Below, one piece after another: positions 21,887 to 31,775 of a stretch of 64,000 bases of DNA; the stretch's first letter is position 1, and each line of letters starts with the position of its first letter. The translations under genes were made by a program, and so were the position numbers. Origin of the DNA: Trichostrongylus colubriformis (lineage: Eukaryota > Nematoda > Chromadorea > Rhabditida > Trichostrongylidae); assembly GCA_963978905.1 (NCBI GenBank), contig OZ022256.1, positions 52,810,001 to 52,874,000 of the forward strand, read 5' to 3'. The notes under the pieces were generated by a model, which made no database searches, was not told the DNA's origin, and worked only from the letters and a program-made list of their open reading frames with translations.

Positions 21887-24667
21887 ATGGCGTTGCACTT
21901 CCACAAAATTCCAATCGTCAACAGCGCAACGACGCTGAAAAATCTGGTTACCAGATACAAACAGTACACAGCTAGAGTAGACTATCCGACGATAGACGAA
22001 GATAGCTATGAAATGTGTAAAGAAACAACATCACTGCTACAGAGCGGTATAAACCAGCTTAGAGAAGGGAAAGAAAATCTCACGAAACTCTATAATGAGA
22101 TACGAGAAGAGTACAAAAATTGTAAAACAAAGTCCGATAAAAAGGATTTAATGCTAGAAATCGAACAAATTGAGCAGGAGTCACAGCTTCATAAAGAACT
22201 AGCAAACGCAGACGAACTTATCTTCATGCTGACCGCAAGGCATGATGAATCCAACTGTATTAGGGATAGAATGAGCGTAAGACTTGGCTACATGTCTCAA
22301 AGTTCCCTGATACAACAAAACGCTCCATCTGACAGTCCGGATCACCCATTTGATCATGCGCAAAATTCGGGTCAGATCGAAGCGAGTCACAGCAGTGAGG
22401 GCAGCCACTCTCAGGGTTCTTCTAATATAGCTGCTTTTGAAAGAACTGAGACCAATATAAGATCATATCGATCCATCAAGCCTCCACAAGCTACGCTGCC
22501 CAAATTTTACGGCAACGTGGAGGACTTTTCGGAATACTGGGCCATCTTTGAGACGCTCGTCCATAACAGTCAGGAATTAGACATTATGGAAAAGATCCTA
22601 CTATTAAAGGAAAGCCTTAAGGGTAGAGCCGAGGCATCGATAAAAGGAATAAAACTTGTGCCACAGAATTATGAGTGGATAATTCAAACTCTAAAAGAAA
22701 ACTACTGCAACAACTCCACTAATAAATCGCAGATAGTACAAAAACTGGTCAGTTTGAAACCTGCAAACGAATTTTCGGACAGTTGCTCATCTGTCTTCGA
22801 TAAAATTCAAATCTTAATAAATCAAATTGTATCCGCTGGTTACGATGTGCGGACAACTTGCGACCCCATGTGGTGCGAGACCATACTATCAAAATTTCCC
22901 CATGACATCGTAAAACCGGTACTACTATCAAATCAAGAGCAAGATAGTCAAACAATCGGTAATCTCATGGGTCACTTGAAGAAAGAGATTGCCGCTAAAG
23001 GCTACATCGAAAACAGACTCGGCCACAAGCATACCAATAAGGTCAGCAATCCAAAAGATAAGTACGTCGGGCCACGTCCTTACTCCGGTGATCAATGTCT
23101 GTTTTGTCAAAAGGGCAATCATGCTTCAATGACCTGCAGGACAGTCACCGATCAAGGGACTCGCCGCAAAATCTTAACAGACGGTCGACGATGCTGGAAG
23201 TGTTGCTCTAGCAACCACAGCAGCTTTGAATGTCAGAAGCCTGATTGTTCCCAATGTGGACAAAAGCATCATCCAAGTTTATGTTTCAAAAGGGAACTGA
23301 ACACTCCTGGACATAATTATACTCCTTGGAACCCTAATGAAATGAACACAAATCTGACCCAAACTTCTTTCGGACCTTTTCCTGCACAGAATGGGAGCCA
23401 GTGGCAAGACAATGGGCCATTCACCACCAACATACATACTGAATCACGAACACCACATTCGATGATTCCGCAACAAAATCATGGCACCACACAGCTGGTT
23501 CTCATGACCGCTGAAGGAACTCTCTGGGACTTCAGAAAACGTGAGTACAGAAAAGTGCTATTTCTTTTTGACTCTGGCGCTCAAAAAACAATGATTGAAG
23601 AAAAACTGGCCAACGAGCTAGGTTTGCCGAAAAATTCAGCTAAGATGTGCACAATGTCAGGTATCGGGGGCTACCTTGAGAATTTCAAAAGTAACCCGGT
23701 AATGGCAAAACTGAGTACAGCCTTCGGCGAGGATATTGAGTTAAATATTCAGACAAAGCCGGTAATTAGCAACGGCTTTCCAAGTGTTAAATTGACCACA
23801 ACAGATATCACGTTTTTGAAGGAAAACAACGTCTGTCTAGCTAATTCAAAGCTACGCGGAGAACACCAGAGACCTCAAGTTCTTATTGGTCTGGATTACT
23901 ACCATGATCTAATGCCCAGCCCAAACCAGCCTATGAAAACTCCTTCAGGTCTTCATATTACCAAAACCGTCTTCGGACCGACTATATATGGCAAAGGACT
24001 CTTAATAGCCGATAATTTGACAAATAATATCTGCCACGGATTGACAGCCATTCTTGAGCGAAGTGAGCAAAAATCGCCGTCAAAGCAAAGAGTAAGACGA
24101 TCAAAACCGGCAAATAGATCTTTTTTGGATGTCGTCTTTACCAAACAACCCTTAATACCCGCAAGGAACTGGCCCTACGGCAAGGTAGCCGGAATAATTA
24201 CTTCAGCCTATGGCACCGCACGGTCACCAAAAACAGTAATACCCAATCAAAAGGTCAGGAAAAACTATCCTCCTAAAACACGACGCAAATCCAGAGATTT
24301 CCACACAAACAATGAATTTCAAGGAGAAGTCAAAAAGCTGAATAGAGAACAGGTGGCGATCGAGCCCGTAAGAAGGATAGCGTCAGAAATGAAGTGGAAA
24401 CTTCCGCAAGTCCCAGGCAAAAGCATGCAAAAGCAAAAGGCAAAGACCGCCACGACATCCACCGAGCCACAAGTTATATATCCCCCTTTCAATAAACGGT
24501 GCACCAATGTCGTGCCAACCTTTGAAAAATTTCACCCACCGTTACTGGGGGAAAGGCCCTACCAAAAAATGGTTGTGGCGGCCGGTGATCGTCGGTGGTC
24601 CAGACAGCTGCCACGCTGGTATGATGTCCAGTCCAGTCGACCCTTCAGGCGATATTATAGGCGTTAA
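21887..24667 (+). CDS. BEL/Pao gag-protease polyprotein with a pol-tail-like C terminus
   Basis: Uninterrupted 926-residue frame. Residues 1-150 are charged and helical. Residues 205-370 match the BEL gag segment (Pfam DUF1759 type: LPKFYGNVEDFSEYWAIFE, ILLLKESLKGRAEASI). Zinc-binding runs follow: CLFCQKGNHASMTC, CWKCCSSNHSSFEC and CSQCGQKHHPSLC. The aspartic protease (DUF1758 type) has FLFDSGAQKTMIEEKL at about 560. After residue 730 the sequence becomes basic; PLIPARNWPYGKV resembles the short domain at the very end of BEL integrases (LPRxxWxLGRV). That suggests one in-frame deletion removed RT, RNase H and integrase core. The tail beyond it (residues 800-926) is not recognised. Confidence 0.85.
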   Translation: MALHFHKIPIVNSATTLKNLVTRYKQYTARVDYPTIDEDSYEMCKETTSLLQSGINQLREGKENLTKLYNEIREEYKNCKTKSDKKDLMLEIEQIEQESQLHKELANADELIFMLTARHDESNCIRDRMSVRLGYMSQSSLIQQNAPSDSPDHPFDHAQNSGQIEASHSSEGSHSQGSSNIAAFERTETNIRSYRSIKPPQATLPKFYGNVEDFSEYWAIFETLVHNSQELDIMEKILLLKESLKGRAEASIKGIKLVPQNYEWIIQTLKENYCNNSTNKSQIVQKLVSLKPANEFSDSCSSVFDKIQILINQIVSAGYDVRTTCDPMWCETILSKFPHDIVKPVLLSNQEQDSQTIGNLMGHLKKEIAAKGYIENRLGHKHTNKVSNPKDKYVGPRPYSGDQCLFCQKGNHASMTCRTVTDQGTRRKILTDGRRCWKCCSSNHSSFECQKPDCSQCGQKHHPSLCFKRELNTPGHNYTPWNPNEMNTNLTQTSFGPFPAQNGSQWQDNGPFTTNIHTESRTPHSMIPQQNHGTTQLVLMTAEGTLWDFRKREYRKVLFLFDSGAQKTMIEEKLANELGLPKNSAKMCTMSGIGGYLENFKSNPVMAKLSTAFGEDIELNIQTKPVISNGFPSVKLTTTDITFLKENNVCLANSKLRGEHQRPQVLIGLDYYHDLMPSPNQPMKTPSGLHITKTVFGPTIYGKGLLIADNLTNNICHGLTAILERSEQKSPSKQRVRRSKPANRSFLDVVFTKQPLIPARNWPYGKVAGIITSAYGTARSPKTVIPNQKVRKNYPPKTRRKSRDFHTNNEFQGEVKKLNREQVAIEPVRRIASEMKWKLPQVPGKSMQKQKAKTATTSTEPQVIYPPFNKRCTNVVPTFEKFHPPLLGERPYQKMVVAAGDRRWSRQLPRWYDVQSSRPFRRYYRR

Positions 24668-25025
24668 TGGGGCATTTTGTGGCACCCTATCTCACGCGGG
24701 TTTGTACATAAGTGTCAACGTAGCCCAATTATCAATAGCCACTATCGAATAATCAACCCAATTACTCTTCGTGATCTACCACGTCAACCAACTTCCACCC
24801 CCAACTTCAACTTCATCAACGCCAACTACCTCCACGCCCTCTTCCTCAACGCCGTCTCCATCATCAACAAGCTGCACCCAGTCGAACCGTCTACCATACC
24901 ACAAGCCGCACTCACAAGCCGAACAATCGAGCCGTTCTCTTCAAAACCAGCCCACTCCCATCGACGAGCAGCACAAGAAGAAATGTAGATAAATTGATGT
25001 ATGATTATTCTTGTGCCCGCGGGAG

Positions 25026-25281
25026 TGTCGTCAACGACGACCCCGACCATTATCTATAACAGTCCAACTCCTCTCTCCCTCGTTGAAGGGGAGGAGTTGA
25101 GGGTTTCGGCCATCGGTCCGATCACTCTTCTCTTGACTCTTTTCGCAACGGTGCACGGGGAACGGCTCTCCGCACCATATCACCTTTCTCTTCATTCTAA
25201 TAAACATACTGAACCACCGTTTCCGTTTAACTACATCGCAAGGGCCACCATACCCTAGAGTCTCACGCGCCCATTAAGACA
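25026..25281 (+). repeat. 3' LTR of the BEL element
   Basis: Identical in sequence and length to the 5' LTR. The stretch before it (GCCCGCGGGAG) is only a weak polypurine tract. Confidence 0.88.
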
Positions 25282-25329
25282 GGGGGGGGGGGCAATTTTG
25301 CGTCAGGGTCGAAGCTCCTTTCCCTCCCT

Positions 25330-25732
25330 TGTAGATATCAGTTATGTTTTGTTATGTAATTTCCTAACCGTTATGTTTTGTTTTGTTACGCCATTCTATT
25401 TTGTTTGTTATCACTATGCTATTTGGAGTATCCTAGCCATGCCCATAGCCATGTTCCATTGATGACTCATGTTATTTTGCTCACTACGATCGATGGGATC
25501 GGCTGCCTTGTTTCCCGCTCATTTCGAAGCTCTGTCTTGCCTTTTGTTCGATCGATGTATTAGTTCCGCCCTTAGCCTATAAAAGGACAGAGCACCAGTA
25601 ACTAGAGTTAGTCTACGTCTGTCGTCGGAAAGATCTCCTCAGTAACCTCGTAATCTGTCTTGCCGATAAACTGCTGTACTTGAGCGTGTTCGGGACCGAG
25701 ACAATCCAGCCAACCGTCAATCCAACGGTACA
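25330..25732 (+). mobile_element. solo LTR of a second retrotransposon family, 403 bp
   Basis: Starts TGTAGATATCAG and ends CAACGGTACA. It is flanked by CCCT on both sides (25326-25329 and 25733-25736), and removing it rejoins the family F element. It contains a TATA-like CCTATAAAAGGAC about 150 bases before the end, as expected of an LTR promoter. No internal coding region remains, so it probably arose by LTR-LTR recombination. Confidence 0.7.
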
Positions 25733-25977
25733 CCCTAGGCTTAGGCTAAAATTGATATCCTCTCCTTCCACATGAAAAAGCATCTGTCAAAACATAGGCT
25801 TCATCTGCTCTAGCCTAAGCCTAGGGAGGGAAAGAAGCTTTGACGTCGGTGAAAATTTGACGCAAAGTTGCGTCTCCCCCCGACGATTTGGCCCCGTTCA
25901 TCTTCCATTGTATAATTACTTTGACCCCGTTCATCTTCCATTGAATAATTACTAATTGCAGTGTCGGTATCCATTGG

Positions 25978-26222
25978 GATATAGACTATTGCACGCACCG
26001 GAGGCCGGCCGTGATTGCGTACCGGCTTGAAGACAGCTGGCTTTTTTCGGCAACACGCTTCCCGCCGCGAGGTCAGACACCAGACAGGCCAGAGTACGCG
26101 ACGTCAAAGCTCCTTCCCTGAAAAGGCTTAGGCAAATCCGAGAGACCCAGACGGCGAAGGACGACATAGACGCAGGGTTCCGCAATCACGGCCGGCCTCC
26201 GGTGCGTGCAATAGTCTACATC
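25978..26222. mobile_element. MULE-type MITE family A, 245-bp form (copy 3)
   Basis: Same ends as the copy at 7858 (GATATAGACTATTGCACG, and CGTGCAATAGTCTACATC on the right). Exact 9-bp duplication ATCCATTGG at 25969-25977 and 26223-26231. Confidence 0.85.
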
Positions 26223-26435
26223 ATCCATTGGTCGGTGAACACGTGACGCGCTGAGATGCAGATGAACTGTCCATTTTGTGTCCCGCCATCGTGGCGCCAA
26301 AGTCTCAGCGTGAGATGCACGCGCTGTCAACAGCACTGCCGCACTGCAATGTTCTTGTGGTGGGCGAAGACCACCGTCAGCGATTAGCTGCTAATCACGA
26401 ATCCAAGTAATCAGGCTTCATCTCGATATGCGCCA

Positions 26436-26502
26436 ATGATATGTGACCTATTTTTCGTTGTTCTCTTTCTTTTGGAAGGGATCTCAGAAGTGGTTCTGCA
26501 AG
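26436..26502 (+). other. candidate signal-peptide exon of the daf-4-like gene
   Basis: ATG at 26436 opens MICDLFFVVLFLLEGISEVV, a good secretion signal, and runs to a GTACGT donor at 26503. It ends in phase 1, while the first certain receptor exon (27322) needs phase 2. Either a small exon lies between them, or there is a one-base error, or this is not the first exon. Confidence 0.4.
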
Positions 26503-26756
26503 GTACGTTTGAAGTGTTTTTATGTGTTTACTTCTTTAAAATTCATTAAACTATGAGTTGTTGCTCGTGTTTGAAGGTTTTATGGTAATGTAGGCTCAAA
26601 GGTTGAGATCAGGAGAAATGTTGAGTGATTCGTGGAGGACGCCCCGCGCATGTTTTTTTATTTCGAAATCCTAACCTTTGGGATGTGCACTGAGTCCACG
26701 AGGTAGCCGGCCAACAATAATAGTGTTGCTTTGCCATAGTAAAGTTTTGGGGTTAA

Positions 26757-26955
26757 TTAAATTGGGTGGAGGAAGACGCAGCTTTTCACCGACGTCGAAG
26801 TTCCTTTCCCTACCTAAGCTTAGGCTGAAATTCATATTCCCTCCCCCATCACGAAGAAGCATCTGCCAAAGCATCTGTCTCATCTACTCCAGCCTGAACC
26901 CAGAGAGGGAAAGGAGCTCGGCGTTGGTGAAGAATTTGTATCCCCTCACCCCACT
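26757..26955. repeat. palindromic repeat family F, degraded copy
   Basis: GACGCAGC, CCGACGTCGAAGTTCC, CTAAGCTTAGGCTGAAATTC, then GCATCTGTCTCATCT and the inverted arm ending GGTGAAGAATTTG. Lies between the candidate signal exon and exon 27322. Confidence 0.55.
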
Positions 26956-27321
26956 TTATGATCCCAATTGTGCGAATATCTCGTGAGGTTCTTCAAATTC
27001 CTTTGGAAAAAAACATTACGGGTAAGGATCTCCTGATGAGATTTCATTCATACTCTGCAACGCTCTCACGCTGCGCCTACGATGGCGCCGCAGAGTATGA
27101 AGGGGCGCAACATCTCCAAAACGAGCTTCCATGAAAATTTTTTATACGGCAAGTCAATGGAATATTCCGAGCGCTTTCAACAATTGAAAGTTTCTGTGCG
27201 CTGTATTGATTAGTTGTACTTCCATTTATATTGTTAGTTTGTATCATGTTTCATATTTCATTTTATTTTTGATGTATAGTTATTTTTTTATTTTCTCTAA
27301 TTTTTATGCCATATTTTACAG

Positions 27322-30300
27322 GGCATGTTTCCGAATAACTATGAATTCAGGAAATCAGGATATGCACTGTATATACTCACGCGCTATTAATTTGGATGAC
27401 TGGGAGCAGCTTACGGACGATATTGCCAAAAGTGGAGTGAATGTGACTAAGGTAATGTTCCTCGAATTAGAGATCTATTCCATTTGCAAAATCGCGAAAT
27501 AGGCTGCAATAGGTTCTGGGATTTGGTCTACGAATAGCTTGTGCCTATTTCAATTTTTCTTCCTTATATTTGCTATGATCCAGCGCACCCCAACTTCCTG
27601 AAGTGCTAAGTGGCTTATCCCTCGTACTAAGGTGTGGTTTTTCTATGCTTTGAGCTCACAAAATTGTCAAAGAAGCTAGGATGCCCCCAGCCGTCTGTGC
27701 TCAGCCATGCAGACGAGAGCTTACTTGGAGCTGCACGACGGCTGCTTAGGTATTGAATAACCTGGAGATGAAAAGCATTCCTTTAGGGTTTGAGTCCGAT
27801 CGATCCTGTCTCTGTACGATGTGTAGATTCACGAGCGCATTGTGTCGCTATGTGGACTGTTCGAGAAAATAAAACCGAGATGCTGCTTCAGGGTGGGTTT
27901 GAGGTACGCACTGTAAAGCTCAAGTAAAGTGAATCATAATAAAATATGACTACTGCAAAGTGTGACATGTAGCTCAAGTAGGTGAGTCAGCTAGCCTTTC
28001 ACCTCTTCCACGCCACAGCAGGTCCATATACGCAAGTTGTCACTTTGTATAATGTGTTCGATAGTGATTCAGGTTGCTGGCGTTTCGCACAGGATGACTG
28101 TTCAGTTTCCGGTCTCTGCTCCAGTAGTAATCGTCTGTTCCAGCCGTCACGAAGTCATCCTATGTTTTCTTTCTTAACTATTTTCCTAACTCGTTTGATG
28201 TTAGAATTCACTCAATAAACAACGTATTGTAGATGGTTACCCAACCTACATGTGTTGCTGCCTATGGACTAATTGTAACCATATTGATCTTGTCGTGGTT
28301 GGTCCAAGACATCAACTATCCAATCAAAGCATTGCGAAAACCACTTCTGAAGATCTCCAGCTACGAGGTAAAGTTGCTTTAGGGCCTGTCTTGGGTTAGT
28401 CTATGAAATGCAAATAGACTTCGCCCCCGTTTTTTCTGACTTCTGCGATAACATTTCAAATGTAGTGCTGCACGGTTGCCCACAATCTGCCTTCTGTCGT
28501 GTCGTGTTTTTCGCACCTTCACTTATACTTACTGTCATAAGTGGATATAATCGCTTCTGGCGTTTCCTTGCACTCGTTCGGTAATTTTTACCAGCCACTG
28601 TCGCACGTGTCGATCGTTTTCGATGAATGAAGTACAGTTACAATAAGAATGAGTGATCAATGGATTCAGTGGGCTCTCACAATCCATGAACTTCACACGT
28701 TTTCTGTAGTAGTTCTTTAACATTTGTTTTTATATGATTTACCTCCTATTTGTTCCTAGATTCTCGGATTACGGTCTTGATATGGACGTCATCACTGCTC
28801 AGTGTGCTAACTCTGCTACTAGCTACAAGGCGATGGTATCAAAGGCACTGGCGAGGGCAGGACGAATCATCGGATAACATGAGGCGGGTGTCTATTACCG
28901 ATGAAGCGTTTATGCCGTGTCAAGCGGATTCCGTCAACAATCAATCAGGTGGGAAAACTAAGTCCCTAGGGTTACATCTTTGCCTTAATGCAGTGCTTAT
29001 TATAATATTGAGTTTACAATGTTGTGTTGTTTCATTTCAGCCACGACAGAAACTGAACCTCTTCTGGAGGATCACGATCCATTCTTGGAATCTTTGCAGC
29101 TAGGCGAGAGGATCGGCGGTGGACATTTTGCCGACGTTCATCGCGCGTCATCCAGTGAGCCCAGCTTTTTTTCGGATTTTGTTTCTATGCAAATAGGGGG
29201 TAGATGTAGGTGGTTCCATTTACAAATTATGTGACTTGTGCAACGAATCAGCATCACCCACTTGATATGTGTATCCACCTATTAATCCATGAATTGGGGT
29301 GCTATTCGTGCAAGAAGTGACTAGTTTTGTGTAGGTATGGGAGATGTGGCTGTGAAGGTGTATCGTTCGGACCAGGTCATTTTTGACAACGAACACGACA
29401 TCCTCGCATTTCTTCAGTCTCTGAAACATCCGAACATTATACATTTGGTGAGTGCGATAGGAACAAAATTTTCCCTGCCAATTCATGAAACTGTTCGCGC
29501 TTCCCATGACTTGTTATCGCTGTATGCTTTGATTTTACGTTGTTTTTAACTCGCATTCTGTCAGTTTGTCTTGAAATGTCCTGGAATACTGACTAACGTG
29601 TGAAACGAGTCCTAGTTATCACTTGACCTCCTGCTATGCTGTTGCTTTCTTTCTTGCCTGACAACAAGAACCGAACTACATTTTTGCGTTCCTACTTACG
29701 TTCCTACTTACTTCGCGATGAACTCAGCTTCTTAAGGAAGTTCTGCTATGAAATATCTTTTATTCATTTGCTCCCTTTCAGTTTTCTGCGGTAGTCCCGA
29801 AGAAGTATCTAGTGCTACAGTTGTACGCTGGTTCCTTGCACTCGCTTCTTGAGGAATGTTCTCTGAGTTTGAGCGACTTTTTTGATTGTGCCACTGCTGT
29901 TACTGACGGACTCGCTTTCTTACATTCGAACACATATGTTGAGTTATTGAACACAGTCTTTTTTAGTCCGGCTTTTGCCTATGAGTTCTCCACGCGCTTT
30001 TTGTTGTATGAGAATTTCATTTTATCTCCTTTTCAGGTGGACTTCCAAAAGAAGTAATAGCGCATCGTGATCTAAACCCGTACAATATACTGTACTGCCG
30101 TCAGAGTGGTACACGCATACAACTTTGTCTAGCTGATTTCGGATTGTCGATCTCCTTCCCAGGAGGGCGACCGGCAAGAAATCTAGAACTTCTAACCGAG
30201 GCAAGAGACCTTTATCTGCTGCTGCCGTTTTTGTGCGAGATTCAAGCTTTTCAGCGGGGTACCGTGCGCTACATGGCTGTTGAACTGCTCGAAGGGTCTG

Positions 30301-31262
30301 TAAATCTGCTTGATCCCATGACGTCATTGCTTCAAGCAGATGTCTACTCATGTGCAGTGGTGCTATGGGAACTGCTTTGGCGATGCAAAGATATCTGGCC
30401 GGGTGGTGGTAAGTTTATACTATGCTGGTTTCAGAAGCCTCGGGAGTTTTCTATACAGTTGTCCATGGTCGCTGCCGCAGTACAATTCAAAGATAACTTT
30501 TCTGCTGTTGGCAGCTGCATTGTGTTCTCAGCCACTAAAAATCAGAGTTGCAGAAATTCCATCACATCGAGTAGCTTTTGACAATCTGGTACCGCGCAAT
30601 CCTCGACTAGAGCATATGTACCCCGTCGTGGTCCGTGAACGACGACGTCCCGAAGTGCCACCCCTGATTCAGAAACAGAAGTCGATGTCAAACCCATCTG
30701 TAAGTGAACTTCTAGATTTGTCGGTTTTCCAAATCGACTAAAGGGGGGTTACCAGTTTGTTTGAATAGAAACATTTGAATTGAAATCTGGTTGAAGTTGT
30801 GATGACCACCCATACATTTAGGTGCGCGAGTCGCATATATCAAAGAAACTTAAGTTAAAATAAAAAATAAGAAGCTCGAGGTGGAGCTCTACACTGCACG
30901 CGGTTTGTAGCGAATTGCCCCGAATATGGTGTGAGTGCAGCGTTGAAATCACATCCTCCACTGGGAAAGGGAAAGCCTGTAGATTTATATCCAAAGACAT
31001 CGCGTTAATGCATTGCAATTAACCAATTAAAAAATCAACATGGGCATAATTTTTTCTTTGATATCGCGTATGAGCACGATTTGTGCTGTATTGTGGCAAT
31101 ACTTGTTCCTTTATTTTTCAGGGTCTGGTCGAGTTGTGGACGTTCATTACGGATATGTGGGAACAAGAACCTGAGGGACGAACCACAGCCGCTTGCTCTG
31201 CTGATAGACTGAAGCGACTCAGAAGGAGCCTGGATCCAGTGGGTGCGGAACATGATGAATGA
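27322..31262 (+). CDS. daf-4: DAF-4-like TGF-beta type II receptor serine/threonine kinase (5' end uncertain)
   Basis: Exons 27322-27451, 27787-27903, 28093-28126, 28233-28367, 28760-28948, 29041-29154, 29335-29447, 29782-29937, 30037-30408, 30515-30699 and 31122-31262. The ectodomain is cysteine-rich, with HCVAMWTVRENKTEMLLQGGFE and the three-finger signature YMCCCLWTNCNH. One TM helix (LIWTSSLLSVLTLLLA) follows. The kinase has GERIGGGHFADV, VAVKVY, HRDLNPYN, DFGLS, GTVRYMAVE and the type II tail RLEHMYPVVVRERRRPEVP, ending before a short C terminus. In C. elegans DAF-4 binds TGF-beta ligands with the type I receptors SMA-6 or DAF-1 in body-size and dauer control. Oddities: HRDLN and AVE replace the usual HRDLK and APE, the exon 29782/30037 join is one base out of phase with a normal GT donor, and 30201-30254 could be a GC-AG intron. 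Confidence 0.88.
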
Positions 31263-31403
31263 ATCTGATCAGTGTAGATGTCATTCTTTGGAGATGCTTT
31301 CACTAAAATGCCTCTTTGAGACGCAATAGCTGGTAATAATCTCGTCATAGTTGCAAGATTACTCAAAGGCACCATTAGGGGCAAGGGAAAACTGAGATCT
31401 GGG

Positions 31404-31775
31404 AGTACATGTTCTCTAAAAAAAAACCTTCTCCTTCAGAAGAGGTCGTATGTGGCGAAATCGCATTGAAAAAACGCGGCTCGAGGTTTTATGACGACCC
31501 CGCAGCACGGCATGTCGTTATGCGGTTATGCGGCCGGGGGAGTCGCCGTGGAGGGGCGGGACAACAATCGCGGCCGGCTGGTTCAGACTCTGGCCTGTCT
31601 TCAGTCCACTCCGGCTAGAGACGCAGAGACGAGAGAGAGAAGAGGGGTTTTCGGGTTTCTCTTTCTCGGTTTTTTCGCCGTTTTATGTCATTCTTTCTCT
31701 ACTGTTATATTGCTGAGCACCTCTACTTTCGTAATCCCCCAGTTTGCCGAATTTACCCCTAACGGTGTCTTTAAA
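31404..31775 (-). repeat. repeat family R (copy 1)
   Basis: About 370 bp from ACATGTTCTCT to CGGTGTCTTTAAAG. Inverted relative to the copies at 35999-36375 and 56191-56572, sharing the GCAGCACGGC...GACAACAATCG, TCAGTCCACTCCGG, GTTATATTGCTGAGCACC and TTTAAAGACACC blocks. A truncated relative occurs at about 32160-32330. Class not determined. Confidence 0.55.

Larger units (their letters stand above)
21404..25281 (+). mobile_element. BEL/Pao LTR retrotransposon, internally deleted, identical LTRs
   Basis: LTRs of 256 bp at 21404-21659 and 25026-25281 start TGTCGTCAACGACG and end CCATTAAGACA, and I could find no difference between them. The insertion lies in a poly-G tract, so the expected short duplication (GGGGG) cannot be separated from the run. 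A tRNA-Gly-type primer-binding site follows the 5' LTR. One 926-codon ORF carries gag and protease only; reverse transcriptase, RNase H and the integrase core are absent. Identity of the LTRs implies a recent insertion, presumably driven by a full-length relative. Confidence 0.88.
21373..25895. repeat. family F palindromic element split by two nested LTR insertions
   Basis: The left terminus GGGTCAAGTCAAGTC plus poly-G stops at 21403. It resumes at 25282 with poly-G, then TTGCGTCAGGGTCGAAGCTCC, stops again after CTTTCCCTCCCT (25329) and resumes at 25737 with AGGCTTAGGCTAAAATTG, running to the right arm GCAAAGTTGCGTCTCC at about 25880. Removing 21404-25281 and 25330-25732 with their target duplications restores the order seen in the uninterrupted copy at 52455-52684. 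Confidence 0.7.
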
